DNA from: Hyphomonadaceae bacterium
GTDB lineage: Bacteria > Pseudomonadota > Alphaproteobacteria > Caulobacterales > Hyphomonadaceae
NCBI GenBank assembly: GCA_024743315.1
Contig: JANSWU010000001.1
Span: 310,001-374,000 of the forward strand
Length of the DNA stretch: 64,000 bases
Direction of reading: 5' to 3'
Under the pieces are notes generated by a model, which searched no databases, was not told where the DNA came from, and saw only the letters and a list, made by a program, of their open reading frames with translations. Of this stretch, positions 28,558-37,384 are shown one piece after another. The position numbers and the translations under genes are program-made. How positions within the stretch are numbered: the stretch's first letter is position 1; the number at the start of each line of letters is the position of its first letter.

Positions 28558-28884
28558 ATGAAAAAGTTTATCAGCGCAGCAATTGCTGCGACCTTTATCG
28601 CAGCGCCAGCATTTGCGGCGACAATCACGCTGTCATTTGCGAACGATGACGGCACCACTCAGGAGTGGACGTTCGATTCTGAAACCAATATGGCGACAGC
28701 CGGTGAGTTGAGCGTGCCCTACACCTGGGACGAAGAAGCCGCGACCCTGTGCGCCGAAATCCCGGATCAGGGCGAAGTCTGCGCGACCTTCAATGAAGTG
28801 GCTCAAGCCGTCGGCGAGTCGTCAACCTACACATTGTCCACCGGTGGCACAGGCACGGCAACAATCACGGCGATGGCCGAGTAA
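28558..28884 (+). CDS. Small secreted hypothetical protein
   Basis: This 108-aa protein has a classic signal peptide (basic MKK, hydrophobic core to about residue 18, cut after AFA) and an acidic, Thr/Gly-rich mature part with two Cys residues (about 65 and 74) that could form a disulfide in the periplasm. GGGAGG precedes the ATG at 28558. A strong terminator follows. No domain was recognised. Confidence 0.75.
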   Translation: MKKFISAAIAATFIAAPAFAATITLSFANDDGTTQEWTFDSETNMATAGELSVPYTWDEEAATLCAEIPDQGEVCATFNEVAQAVGESSTYTLSTGGTGTATITAMAE

Positions 28885-28906
28885 GTCTCCCAAAATCAAT
28901 CATTGG

Positions 28907-28937
28907 AGCCCGGGATGGAAACATTCCGGGCTTTTTG
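28907..28937 (+). terminator. Rho-independent terminator of the secreted hypothetical gene
   Basis: AGCCCGGG at 28907-28914 pairs with TCCGGGCT at 28925-28932, followed by TTTTT (28932-28936). It lies 22 bp after the stop at 28884. Confidence 0.85.
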
Positions 28938-28965
28938 TTGACTTTTGCCGATAAAGTCATATTGT
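28938..28965 (+). promoter_or_regulatory. Candidate promoter with overlapping inverted repeat
   Basis: TTGACT at 28938-28943 and TATTGT at 28960-28965 with 16 bases between resemble a sigma-70 promoter. TGACTTT (28939-28945) and AAAGTCA (28953-28959) are perfect inverted arms with 7 bases between, and they overlap the -35 box, as an operator would. Confidence 0.45.
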
Positions 28966-28989
28966 TTATCAATAAGAAGGAGTCCTCCC

Positions 28990-29412
28990 ATGCATGCAGA
29001 AATTGTCCGCCTCGGATTACACCAAGTCGATATCAAGATCGTCAGTGGCGATCAGATGCACGTTCTGCAATGGCGACGAAACCTGTTATGGGATGAGGTG
29101 CTTTTGAACGGCAAACGCCAAGCCCATTCATCCGGCTTTTTCGGGCGTGAGAAAGTCTATGGCCTGGTCTTTGGCGCCGATGAGAATGGCCAGGGCGGCA
29201 CGCAAGTCATGCTCTTGCTCGACCCGAGCACTGAATATGGCAATTGGAGTGGCAATCAACGCATTGCTGGGGTTCGCCTTGAGGCAAAAGATGGACCAAT
29301 TGTCTGGTATGGCTCCCTCGATCCGCAAGCTCTGCAAAAGCCGTCAACCTTTTCCGACTGGATGAAAAAAACCATGGGCATGGAGTGGGGCAACCATAAC
29401 CCACACCAATAG
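28990..29412 (+). CDS. Hypothetical soluble protein (140 aa)
   Basis: I do not recognise this 140-aa protein. It appears soluble with no signal peptide, beta-rich at the start (EIVRLGLHQVDIKIV) and with a Trp-rich middle and end (WSGNQRIAGV, PIVWYGSLD, FSDWMKK). The ATG at 28990 has AAGGAG eight bases before it. It has its own candidate promoter and is followed by a bidirectional terminator, so it is probably a single-gene unit. Confidence 0.75.
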   Translation: MHAEIVRLGLHQVDIKIVSGDQMHVLQWRRNLLWDEVLLNGKRQAHSSGFFGREKVYGLVFGADENGQGGTQVMLLLDPSTEYGNWSGNQRIAGVRLEAKDGPIVWYGSLDPQALQKPSTFSDWMKKTMGMEWGNHNPHQ

Positions 29413-29417
29413 AAAAA

Positions 29418-29446
29418 GGCGTTGAGCAACTTGCCCAACGCCCTTT
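29418..29446. terminator. Bidirectional terminator between convergent genes
   Basis: GGCGTTG (29418-29424) pairs with CAACGCC (29436-29442). A-rich sequence before it and TTT after it give T-runs on both strands, serving the hypothetical gene (plus) and the CAP gene (minus, stop at 29467). Confidence 0.7.
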
Positions 29447-29466
29447 CACGTGAGGTCGTGGGGACC

Positions 29467-30312
29467 TTAGTTCTGACCGCTGACCAAAGGCCCTTTAAGC
29501 ACGTAAGTGTCATTGCGCAGCCCAACGAGCACGTTGAGCGACGCATCCGCGCCGTCGAGCCCGGAAAACCGCATGCGCGGGACTGAACCTCGGACGAGCG
29601 GCTCCCCAGACGCAGTGTCCATCAATCCCCATGCCATCAAGCGCTGATTGCGATGCGCAAGATCAACGCGAAGTGCCGCGGTTCCGGTGGCAAATACTGG
29701 CAAGGCTTCGCGAAGGTCGCCCTGGGCGTCTGCAAAGACTTCGACCACATAGTATTGGCCGGCTTCTTCGACCACGCCGATCCCAACATCCGTAAAGCTT
29801 TCCCGCAAAATGTTCTCGGCGCTCTCAGCGTCGCGTTTGATCTTTTCGTGCACAGCAGCAGCGTCTGCTGCTGATTTGCTGACGGTCACATTAGACCCTG
29901 AGGCTCCGACCAGCATGGTGCGATCAAAGGCGCGAATACGGTGCAGGTGATCCCGTCCTTCCGGATCTACATGATCGGCATAGATGCGAACCGACATATC
30001 GAGCGCATGCGATTGCGCCGCCATGTCGAGCGAGGCCCGCCGGTTCAAAGGGGCGAGCCCGTTGGCTACGCGCTCGGCATTGATTTCAGCGAACAATCCA
30101 TCAGCGACCTGTGTCTCGAAATTCGTTGCTTCCTTGATGCAGGTGGTGGCTTCGGAAACATAGGCAGCGACTTGCTGGGCATAGCCATTTTCAAGGCTGC
30201 ATCCAGCCTCAGACGCGGTCGCCGTGCCCGATAATGCTGCTCCTCCAGCGGCCGCAAGTGCCAGCAGCAGGGAGGACTTTAGTGTGTCATATTTTTGTAA
30301 CATTACCGTCAT
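29467..30312 (-). CDS. CAP (SCP/PR1-like) domain secreted protein
   Basis: This 281-aa protein has a signal peptide (about residues 10-33, ending TATAS) and a CAP domain: LFAEINAERVANGLAPLNRRASLDMAAQSHALDM and ADHVDPEGRDHLHRI carry the conserved helix and cleft His residues (about 69-140). The C-terminal part is beta-rich and not recognised. Bacterial CAP proteins are secreted and often act at the cell envelope; the activity is unclear. The start codon lies inside a small inverted repeat, and a larger one lies just upstream. Confidence 0.85.
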   Translation of the reverse strand: MTVMLQKYDTLKSSLLLALAAAGGAALSGTATASEAGCSLENGYAQQVAAYVSEATTCIKEATNFETQVADGLFAEINAERVANGLAPLNRRASLDMAAQSHALDMSVRIYADHVDPEGRDHLHRIRAFDRTMLVGASGSNVTVSKSAADAAAVHEKIKRDAESAENILRESFTDVGIGVVEEAGQYYVVEVFADAQGDLREALPVFATGTAALRVDLAHRNQRLMAWGLMDTASGEPLVRGSVPRMRFSGLDGADASLNVLVGLRNDTYVLKGPLVSGQN

Positions 30313-30388
30313 TTACGGTATGTGACAGATATGTGTCAAACCATTTTTGTCCGGTTTCGGATAGTTAATCATCCCTAACCGGACAAAA
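30304..30388. promoter_or_regulatory. Three nested inverted repeats in the CAP gene leader
   Basis: TACCGT/ACGGTA (30304-30309 and 30315-30320) overlaps the start codon; TGACA/TGTCA lies at 30323-30327 and 30334-30338; and a perfect 12-bp repeat TTTTGTCCGGTT/AACCGGACAAAA lies at 30345-30356 and 30377-30388 with a 20-base gap. This density suggests operators or an RNA switch in front of the CAP gene. Confidence 0.5.
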
Positions 30389-30398
30389 CAATAGCAAA

Positions 30399-30425
30399 AA
30401 GGCCGCTCCCAGCGGGAACGGCCTT
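30399..30425 (-). terminator. Rho-independent terminator of pnp
   Basis: AAGGCCG (30399-30405) pairs with CGGCCTT (30419-30425), with CCC/GGG pairing inside the loop, and it runs into TTTTT on the minus strand. It lies about 35 bp after the pnp stop. Confidence 0.8.
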
Positions 30426-30460
30426 ACTGCAATTTGATGCTTTTAGATCAGCAAGAGCGC

Positions 30461-32587
30461 TTATTCAGCCGCTTCCTGCGTCACTTCTTTGCCGGTCTCC
30501 TGATCGATATTTTTCATCGACAGGCGGACTTTGCCGCGATCATCAAAGCCCATGAGTTTGACATAGACTTGCTGACCTTCGGAGACGACGTCCTTCGGAT
30601 GGCCGATGCGCTCATTCGCCATTTGCGAAACGTGCACCAAGCCGTCTTTGGGGCCGAAGAAGTTCACGAAGGCGCCGAAATCCTTGATCGAAACGACTTT
30701 GCCTTCATAAATCTCACCGACTTCTGGCTCGGCGACGATCTCTTTGATCATCTTCAGCGCCTTGTCGATGCTTTCGCGATCGGTGGCTGAGACCTGGACG
30801 GTGCCATCATCATCAATGTTCACCTTGGCACCAGACTCATCGACGATGCCACGGATGACTTTACCGCCAGAGCCGATGACTTCGCGGATCTTGTCTTCCG
30901 GCACTTTGATGATTTCCATTTGCGGCGCATTGTCCGCCAGGCTCTCACGCACCGTGTCGAGACCTTTGGCCATTTCGGCCAGGATGTGCGCGCGGCCGCC
31001 TTTGGCCTGCTCGAGCGCGGTTTCCATGATCTCTTTGGTAATGCCGGCAATCTTGATGTCCATCTGCAAGCTGGTCAGGCCCTTTTCAGTGCCCGCAACT
31101 TTAAAATCCATGTCGCCGAGATGGTCCTCATCGCCAAGGATGTCAGACAGGACAGCAACGCCCTCATCATCCTTGATCAGACCCATCGCGATGCCAGACA
31201 CCGGCCGCTTCAGCGGCACACCGGCATCCATCATGGCCAGTGAACAGCCACACACCGTCGCCATTGAAGACGAGCCGTTCGACTCGGTAATCTCCGAGAC
31301 CATGCGGATCGTGTAAGGAAACTCCTCATGCTCTGGCAGGACCGCCCGCAGGGCACGCCAGGCCAGTTTCCCGTGGCCGGTCTCACGACGGCTGGTGCCG
31401 CCCATCCGGCCCGCTTCACCGACAGAATATGGCGGGAAGTTATAGTGCAGCAGGAATTTCTCTTTGCGCGTGCCGTCGAGCCCATCGATGAATTGCTCAT
31501 CATCGCTGGTGCCGAGTGTCGCCACACAGATCGCCTGCGTTTCCCCGCGGGTGAACAGGGCCGAGCCGTGTGTGCGTGGCAGGAAGCCCGCCTCGGCAAG
31601 GATCGGACGAACCTGATCGAGCGAACGGCCATCAATCCGCTTACCGGTCTTGATGATGTCACCGCGAACGACTTTCGCTTCGGCTTTCTTGAAGGCTGAC
31701 TTGAACACGTTCGGGTCCATGCCGTCTTCATTCTCTTCGGTCGCGACCAGAGCCGCAGCCGCTTTCTCACGGGCTTCGCCAACGGCCGCCTGACGCTCCA
31801 GCTTCTCAGTGATCTGATAGGCTTTGGAGAGATCAGCCCCGACCAGTTTCTGGATCGCGGCAAGCTCGTCTGAAAGGTCTTCGGCTTCGAACTCAAATGG
31901 CTCTTTGGCGGCCGCTTCGGCCAGCTTGATGATCGCATCAATCACTGGCTGCATCGCTTCATGTCCGGCCATGACAGCACCGAGCATAATGTCTTCTGAC
32001 AGCTCTTTGGCTTCAGATTCGACCATCATCACCGCATCAGCGGTGCCGGCAACGACGAGATCGAGCTCAGACTCTTCGAGCTCTTCGACGGTTGGGTTGA
32101 TGACATAATTGCCATCCTTATAGCCGACGCGCGCAGCGCCGATCGGGCCCATGAAGGGGGCACCAGACAGAACCAGCGCAGCGGACGCGCCGATCATGCC
32201 GAGAATGTCCGGATCGTTTTCCAGATCATAAGAGATTGCGGTCAGGACAACCTGCACCTCATTCTTGAAGCCGTCGACGAAAAGTGGACGGATCGGACGA
32301 TCGATCAGGCGAGACGTCAGGGTCTCTTTCTCGGTTGGGCGTCCCTCGCGCTTAAAGAAACCGCCTGGAATGCGGCCTGACGCGTAGTATTTTTCCATAT
32401 AGTTGACCGTCAGCGGGAAAAAGTCCTGTCCGGGCTTGGCTTCCTTGGCATAGACGGCGGTCGCGAGGACCGTTGTGTCCCCGTATGACACCATGACGGC
32501 GCCATCGGCTTGACGAGCCACCTGGCCCGTTTCGATTTTCAGTGTCCGGCCGGCCCATTCCAGCGAGACAGATTGCTTATCAAACAT
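30461..32587 (-). CDS. pnp: Polynucleotide phosphorylase
   Basis: This 708-aa phosphorolytic 3'-5' exoribonuclease degrades RNA as part of the degradosome. Domains in order are RNase PH 1 (about residues 10-230), an alpha-helical linker (about 240-320), RNase PH 2 (about 325-545), KH (about 555-615, with [15 protein letters not shown]) and S1 (about 620-690, with [18 protein letters not shown]). The length is standard. It follows rpsO on the same strand with a hairpin between, the usual rpsO-pnp pair. Confidence 0.98.
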   Translation of the reverse strand: MFDKQSVSLEWAGRTLKIETGQVARQADGAVMVSYGDTTVLATAVYAKEAKPGQDFFPLTVNYMEKYYASGRIPGGFFKREGRPTEKETLTSRLIDRPIRPLFVDGFKNEVQVVLTAISYDLENDPDILGMIGASAALVLSGAPFMGPIGAARVGYKDGNYVINPTVEELEESELDLVVAGTADAVMMVESEAKELSEDIMLGAVMAGHEAMQPVIDAIIKLAEAAAKEPFEFEAEDLSDELAAIQKLVGADLSKAYQITEKLERQAAVGEAREKAAAALVATEENEDGMDPNVFKSAFKKAEAKVVRGDIIKTGKRIDGRSLDQVRPILAEAGFLPRTHGSALFTRGETQAICVATLGTSDDEQFIDGLDGTRKEKFLLHYNFPPYSVGEAGRMGGTSRRETGHGKLAWRALRAVLPEHEEFPYTIRMVSEITESNGSSSMATVCGCSLAMMDAGVPLKRPVSGIAMGLIKDDEGVAVLSDILGDEDHLGDMDFKVAGTEKGLTSLQMDIKIAGITKEIMETALEQAKGGRAHILAEMAKGLDTVRESLADNAPQMEIIKVPEDKIREVIGSGGKVIRGIVDESGAKVNIDDDGTVQVSATDRESIDKALKMIKEIVAEPEVGEIYEGKVVSIKDFGAFVNFFGPKDGLVHVSQMANERIGHPKDVVSEGQQVYVKLMGFDDRGKVRLSMKNIDQETGKEVTQEAAE

Positions 32588-32616
32588 ACGATTTGCTTTC
32601 TTTCATACATACGAAA

Positions 32617-32647
32617 AGCCCGCCGGGTCCCCATGACCGGGCGGGCT
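32617..32647 (-). terminator. Strong hairpin between rpsO and pnp
   Basis: AGCCCGCC (32617-32624) pairs with GGCGGGCT (32640-32647), extended by GGTC/GACC inside, followed by TTTT on the minus strand. It is 12 bp after the rpsO stop and 30 bp before the pnp start, so it may terminate or partly attenuate readthrough and protect the rpsO 3' end. Confidence 0.75.
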
Positions 32648-32658
32648 GTTTGGGGAGC

Positions 32659-32928
32659 CTAGCGACGAATGCCGAGCTCTCCGATGAGCGTTTGGTAACG
32701 CTCTTCATTTTTCCTCTTCACATAGTCGAGGAGTTTGCGTCGGGTGGCGACCATCGCCAACAGTCCGCGACGCGAATGGTTATCTTTTTTATTGTCCTTG
32801 AAGTGCTCGGTCAGATTATTGATCCGTTCAGTCAGGATCGCGACCTGGACTTCAGGGCTACCCGTATCACCATCGGTGCGGGCAAATTTCTTGATCAGTT
32901 CGGCTTTACGCTCAGCTGTGATCGACAT
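32659..32928 (-). CDS. rpsO: 30S ribosomal protein S15
   Basis: This 89-aa protein binds the central domain of 16S rRNA and helps form the inter-subunit bridge. The sequence is standard: [12 protein letters not shown] at the start, [22 protein letters not shown] in the middle, [21 protein letters not shown] near the end. It is usually autoregulated at its own leader, but no pseudoknot was worked out here. Confidence 0.98.
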   Translation of the reverse strand: MSITAERKAELIKKFARTDGDTGSPEVQVAILTERINNLTEHFKDNKKDNHSRRGLLAMVATRRKLLDYVKRKNEERYQTLIGELGIRR

Positions 32929-33141
32929 CGGTATACTTTCTTTTGTCGCCTTGCGGCGGGTTACAGATAAGGCCGTTTTGACCTGGATTTGAGGGAGGGC
33001 TGTGCGGGTTCAGCCATGTCCGGGATGTCGTCCAGACAGGCTAGAGTTGCACATTGCTCGCAACAAGCCGGGCATTTGGCACATTTGATTGCATTTGGAA
33101 AGGGTTTGCGTGCGGTGATTGGAGTCGATTCGCTTATTCCT

Positions 33142-33241
33142 CCGCAGATGCCAGCGCAGGCTGGTATCCATGGACCGCAGGCTCCCTACAGTCTGATTTG
33201 CAGGACCGTCCCTGGACCCCAGCCTGCGCTGGGGTTGGCGG
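33142..33241. repeat. Palindromic intergenic repeat, copy 1
   Basis: A ~100-bp element with complementary ends: left arm 33142-33175 and right arm 33208-33241 share the core CCAGCGCAGGCTGG and GGTCCATGGAC-like blocks in reverse. The right arm has its own perfect 7-bp hairpin CCCCAGC/GCTGGGG (33217-33234). Confidence 0.7.
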
Positions 33242-33300
33242 TGAATAGGGGTGTTTCAGATTCTCGCTGCCCCGGACTGGATCCTAAAATCTCCTCTCAC

Positions 33301-33440
33301 ATTCTCCCGCCCGGCGTTCCCCACGGCTCGTCCGTGGGGCCCATCACCCGATCTCGAACCGAGGATCGAGAGCATTCTGATCGCTCCCGGTCTTGTGGCT
33401 ATGCACCGTGCTGGGCTGCCCAGACAAGCTGGGCAGAGCG
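33301..33440. other. Hairpin-rich segment between the two repeats
   Basis: Contains a perfect 8-bp stem CCCCACGG/CCGTGGGG (33319-33339), a near-perfect CGAT-CTCG/CGAG-ATCG hairpin (33349-33368), and a perfect 7-bp stem TGCCCAG/CTGGGCA (33417-33435). It could be another intergenic repeat or a structured RNA; no promoter was assigned. Confidence 0.5.
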
Positions 33441-33471
33441 CCCTTTAGCCGTCCGTCCTTTCCTGTTACGT

Positions 33472-33570
33472 CGCCGATACCTGCGTAGGTATGTATCCAG
33501 GGACCGCGATTGCCTACTGGCTGATTTGTGCCTCCTGTCCCTGGACCCCAGCCCGCGCTGGGGTCGGCGG
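33472..33570. repeat. Palindromic intergenic repeat, copy 2
   Basis: A diverged copy of the element at 33142 in the same orientation: the blocks GTATCCA-GGACCGC, CTGATTTG and TCCCTGGACCCCAGCC-GCGCTGGGG recur in the same order. It ends 11 bp after the UbiB-like stop, and its perfect hairpin CCCCAGC/GCTGGGG (33546-33563) may act as that gene's terminator. Confidence 0.7.
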
Positions 33571-33580
33571 ATATTTAAGG

Positions 33581-34948
33581 TCAACCGGACAGCCCAACCG
33601 CTGCCAGGGCTTCGCCCTGCGCCTTGCCCAAAGCCGCTTCGCTAAAGCCTTCGAGGCTCTGCTCAAACAGGCGGTGGAAATTGAGCTCCGCCCCCAGCCG
33701 CAAATAGGCGGCGCCGAGGCCGATGGCGGCGCGGTCCATGAACACAAATTCGCGCGGAATTGTCACGGGCCCCTTTTCCTTGAGCAGCTTGCGCACCGCA
33801 AAGGCTTCCTTACGGCCATATTCGCCCGGTTTGATGCCATCGGCGACGCTGCGCACGCGGTCATCGAGCAACGGGCCATAGATAAAGCGTGCCCAGATAT
33901 TCAGAACCTCGACCAGATCCTTGTTGAGGCCCTTGAAGCCCCATTTTTCATAAGCGGCATAGGTCGCGTCGAAATCATCCGCCAGAACCGCTCGGTAAAG
34001 CTCGACGACACCGGCGACAAATTGCGGCGGGAAGACCCGGATGCAGCCAAAATCCAGCAAATTCAGGCCCTGCCCGTCTTGCGTCACCTGGTAATTGCCA
34101 AGATGCGGGTCGCCATGGATCACGGCGCGCGAATTGAACGGGTGCCACCAGGTCCAGAACAGATTTTCGGCAATCTGGTTGCGGACCTCTTGCGGCGCGT
34201 CCTCATAGGCATTGAGACGCTCGCCTTCGACCCAGCTCATGGTCAACAAACGATCCGTACACAGCTCCGCAATCGGTTCTGGAACGGTAACAAATTCCTT
34301 GTCCGCCAGGATATGTGCGTAGAGCGCCATATGCTTGGCTTCGCGGGCATAATCCAATTCTTCGCGCAAACGATCGGTGATCTCCTCGACCATTTCAGTC
34401 GGGTCAATTGAGCCATCCATGCGCTTGAACATGCCGAGCACCAGCTTGAGCTGACCGACATCGCTCTCAACCGCTGAAGACATGTCAGGATATTGTAGCT
34501 TGCATGCCACCTCGCGGCCATCGGGCAGCGTCGCGCGATGGACCTGGCCAAGGCTCGCCGCGTGGGCGGCCTCTTTACCAAACTCTGCGAATTCATTTTG
34601 CCAATCGGCCCCCAGTTCAGCCCGCATACGTCGTCGCACAAAGGGCCAGCCCATCGCGGGAGCCTGCGCCTGTAGCTGGCTGAGCTCCTCGGCATATTCA
34701 GCGGGCAGAAAGTCCGGAATGGTCGAGACCATTTGCGCGACCTTCATCAGCGGGCCCTTGGACTTGCCGAGCGCCGCTGCCAAAGCCTTGGCGATTCGCT
34801 CATCGCCCTTATCGCCGCCAAACATCGCATTGGCGGCAAAGGTCAGGCCGGCACCGGACAGGTTGGTGCCGACCTTCACTGTGCGGCCAAGCCGCGCCGA
34901 CAGGCGGTTGCGTTCGGGGTCTTTTTCGAGGTCAGTCGTGTCGCTCAT
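33581..34948 (-). CDS. ABC1/UbiB (AarF) family protein kinase-like protein
   Basis: This 455-aa protein belongs to the UbiB/ADCK atypical kinase family, which supports quinone lipid metabolism or other lipid-linked tasks. It shows the nucleotide-binding Lys in VACKLQYPDM, the catalytic-loop motif HGDPHLGNYQV and the metal motif LLDFGCIRVFP. The signature KxGQ motif reads KVAQ here, with Ala for Gly. No C-terminal membrane helices are evident, unlike UbiB proper. The ATG at 34948 gives a normal N-terminus (MSDTTDLEKDPER); the frame is open further upstream but runs across the start of the helicase gene. Confidence 0.88.
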   Translation of the reverse strand: MSDTTDLEKDPERNRLSARLGRTVKVGTNLSGAGLTFAANAMFGGDKGDERIAKALAAALGKSKGPLMKVAQMVSTIPDFLPAEYAEELSQLQAQAPAMGWPFVRRRMRAELGADWQNEFAEFGKEAAHAASLGQVHRATLPDGREVACKLQYPDMSSAVESDVGQLKLVLGMFKRMDGSIDPTEMVEEITDRLREELDYAREAKHMALYAHILADKEFVTVPEPIAELCTDRLLTMSWVEGERLNAYEDAPQEVRNQIAENLFWTWWHPFNSRAVIHGDPHLGNYQVTQDGQGLNLLDFGCIRVFPPQFVAGVVELYRAVLADDFDATYAAYEKWGFKGLNKDLVEVLNIWARFIYGPLLDDRVRSVADGIKPGEYGRKEAFAVRKLLKEKGPVTIPREFVFMDRAAIGLGAAYLRLGAELNFHRLFEQSLEGFSEAALGKAQGEALAAVGLSG

Positions 34949-35050
34949 GGTCACTCTATTGAAGGGTTTCCACAAACATAGGGCTAAAAGCGCAGCCGCG
35001 AAGGGGAGAAGGAGTCGCGGGGGCGGCAGAACGTGTCTATATTCCCTCCC

Positions 35051-37384
35051 ATGACGGGACCGAATCGCAAAATGAGCATCTCGGAAATGGCCGCCGCGAA
35101 AGCGCCTGTGCCGAGCGCGAGCGCGGATTATCTTGACGGGCTGAACCCGGAGCAGAAAGAAGCGGTGCTGACGACCGAGGGGCCGCTGCTCGTCCTGGCC
35201 GGCGCCGGCACCGGCAAAACCCGCGTTCTGACCACGCGATTGGCGCACATTATCGCTTCGGGCCTCGCCTATCCAAGCCAGACCCTGACCGTGACCTTTA
35301 CCAATAAGGCGGCGCGTGAAATGCGCGAACGGGCCCTGAAACTGACCGGCGAAGCAGGTGAAGGCTTGCGCTGGCTTGGCACGTTCCACTCGATCTCGGC
35401 CCAGATCCTGCGCCGCCTTGCCGAACTGGTCGGGCTAAAATCGAGTTTCACCATAATCGACACCGATGATCAGATCCGGCTCTGCAAACAGATCATCGAG
35501 GCCGAAGAGATTGATCCGAAACGCTGGACGCCGCGCTATCTCGCTAGTCTGATTGATGGCTGGAAGAACCGAGCCCTGCTGCCTCATAAGGTGCCGGGCG
35601 ATGAGGCCTATCAGTTTGCCGATGGCAAAGGAATCAAATGCTATGAGACCTATCAGGCCCGGCTCAAAGTGTTGAACGCGTGCGATTTCGGTGACTTGCT
35701 GATCCACAATATCACGCTGTTCCAGGACAATCCGGACCTGCTCGCAGACTTCCATCGCAAGTTCAAATACATCCTGGTCGACGAGTATCAGGACACCAAT
35801 GTCGCCCAATATCTCTGGCTGCGCCTGCTCGCGCAGGGTAATTCGAACATTTGCTGTGTCGGCGATGATGACCAATCCATCTATGGCTGGCGCGGGGCCG
35901 AGGTCGACAATATCCTGCGCTTCGAGAAGGATTTCCCAGGCGCCAAGGTCATTCGCCTGGAGCGCAATTACCGCTCGACCGAGCCAATCCTGGCCGCCGC
36001 TTCGGCGGTGATCTCGAACAATAAGGGCCGGCTTGGCAAGACCCTGTTTGTCGGCGGCGATTGGGCTGGCGATCCAGATGCCAAAAAAGTCCAGGTCCGA
36101 GGCCTCTGGGATGGCGAAGCCGAAGCCCGCATGGTCTGCGACGAGATCGAGGCCTGGGCGGCAAAGGGCGGCAAGAACTGCTATGAGGATTGCGCCATTC
36201 TGGTTCGCGCCTCTTGGCAGATGCGCCTGTTTGAAGAACGCCTGATCATTCTCGGCATTCCGTATCGCGTGATTGGTGGCCCGCGCTTCTTCGAGCGCGC
36301 CGAAATTCGTGATGCGATGGCTTATCTGCGCCTAATCCGCTCGACCGATGATGACCTCGCCTTTGAGCGCGTGGTCAATCAACCAAAGCGCGGGGTCGGC
36401 AACACGACGGTGCAGAAACTGCAGCGCTATGCCCGTGACGATGGCCGCAGCCTGTTCACGCTGACCCCAATGGTCCTGCAGACCGATGAGATCAAAGGCC
36501 CAGGCAAGCGCGGGCTGACGCAGTTCATCGACCAGATCAATCTCTGGCGCGATCGCTATAATAGCGGCATGAGCCATACCGACCTCGCCCAGGTCATCCT
36601 CGATGAATCCGGCTATACGGACATGCTGCAAAAGGATCGCAGCCCGCAGGCCCAGACCCGGCTCGACAATTTGAAAGAGCTGATCAATGCGATGGGCGAG
36701 TTCGAAAACCTGACCGGGTTCCTCGAACATGTTGAACTGGTCATGGATGCTGGTCGCGACGGCAATGGCGACGAGGTCCAGATCCTCACTCTACACGGGG
36801 CCAAGGGACTGGAATGGCCGCTCGTCTTCCTGCCGGGCTGGGAGGAAGAAGTGTTCCCGTCCCGCCGCAGCCTCGATGAAAGCGGCATGAAAGGGCTCGA
36901 GGAAGAACGCCGCCTTGCTTATGTCGGGATCACAAGGGCGCGCGAAGTGTGCCGGATTTCTTTTGTCGCCAATCGCCAGATTTTTGGCCGCTGGCAGAGC
37001 GTGTTACCAAGCCGCTTTGTCGATGAGCTGCCGCATGACCAGGTCGAGGCCGAAGCCGAGACCGGCTATTCCTCCCTGCCCGGCAGCGAGGATGGCTTTA
37101 CCGGCACAGTCGAGGATTTGGGCGAACGTTCAAACTATACCTCACCCGGCTGGCGGCGCCTGAAAGAGAATGCCGGCAAGTATGAATCCGGCCCGGTGAT
37201 AGATGGCAAGGCGACACTGGTGGCGTCAGAAACCGGCCAGTCCGGCTTCAAACTCAATCAGCGCGTTTTCCACGAGAAATTCGGCTACGGCAAAGTCATG
37301 GACGCCAATGGCACCAAGCTCACCGTGGCGTTTGAGAAAGCGGGCTTGAAGAAAGTGATCTCGACGTTTGTGACGGCGGCTTAA
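35051..37384 (+). CDS. uvrD: ATP-dependent DNA helicase, UvrD/PcrA family
   Basis: This 777-aa superfamily 1A helicase unwinds DNA 3'-5' in repair and replication. Motifs are Walker A AGAGTGKTRVLTTR, motif Ia TFTNKAAREMRER, Walker B VDEYQDTN, motif III GDDDQSIYGWRGA, motif IV RNYRS, motif V LTLHGAKGLEW and motif VI VGITRAREV. The C-terminal SH3-like tail (FGYGKVMDANGTKLTVAFE) is PcrA/UvrD-like. Start choice is uncertain (GTG 35033, ATG 35051 or ATG 35072) because none has a clear ribosome site. Its stop overlaps the metY stop on the other strand by four bases. Confidence 0.93.
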   Translation: MTGPNRKMSISEMAAAKAPVPSASADYLDGLNPEQKEAVLTTEGPLLVLAGAGTGKTRVLTTRLAHIIASGLAYPSQTLTVTFTNKAAREMRERALKLTGEAGEGLRWLGTFHSISAQILRRLAELVGLKSSFTIIDTDDQIRLCKQIIEAEEIDPKRWTPRYLASLIDGWKNRALLPHKVPGDEAYQFADGKGIKCYETYQARLKVLNACDFGDLLIHNITLFQDNPDLLADFHRKFKYILVDEYQDTNVAQYLWLRLLAQGNSNICCVGDDDQSIYGWRGAEVDNILRFEKDFPGAKVIRLERNYRSTEPILAAASAVISNNKGRLGKTLFVGGDWAGDPDAKKVQVRGLWDGEAEARMVCDEIEAWAAKGGKNCYEDCAILVRASWQMRLFEERLIILGIPYRVIGGPRFFERAEIRDAMAYLRLIRSTDDDLAFERVVNQPKRGVGNTTVQKLQRYARDDGRSLFTLTPMVLQTDEIKGPGKRGLTQFIDQINLWRDRYNSGMSHTDLAQVILDESGYTDMLQKDRSPQAQTRLDNLKELINAMGEFENLTGFLEHVELVMDAGRDGNGDEVQILTLHGAKGLEWPLVFLPGWEEEVFPSRRSLDESGMKGLEEERRLAYVGITRAREVCRISFVANRQIFGRWQSVLPSRFVDELPHDQVEAEAETGYSSLPGSEDGFTGTVEDLGERSNYTSPGWRRLKENAGKYESGPVIDGKATLVASETGQSGFKLNQRVFHEKFGYGKVMDANGTKLTVAFEKAGLKKVISTFVTAA

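Larger units (their letters stand above)
32929..33580. other. Non-coding gap of about 650 bp with palindromic repeats
   Basis: No credible gene lies between rpsO and the UbiB-like gene. The stretch holds the rpsO upstream region, two diverged ~100-bp palindromic repeats (33142-33241 and 33472-33570) and a hairpin-rich segment (33301-33440) between them. Open frames that cross it translate the repeat and are not genes. Confidence 0.75.

Noticed and set aside
32989-33645. 218-aa open frame on the plus strand across the repeat region
   Set aside because: It reads through the two palindromic repeats and gives proline-rich, low-complexity peptide; it has no ribosome site and overlaps the UbiB-like gene end.
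33491-34411. 306-aa plus-strand frame opposite the UbiB-like gene
   Set aside because: Antisense to a conserved kinase-like gene, and it crosses the repeat.
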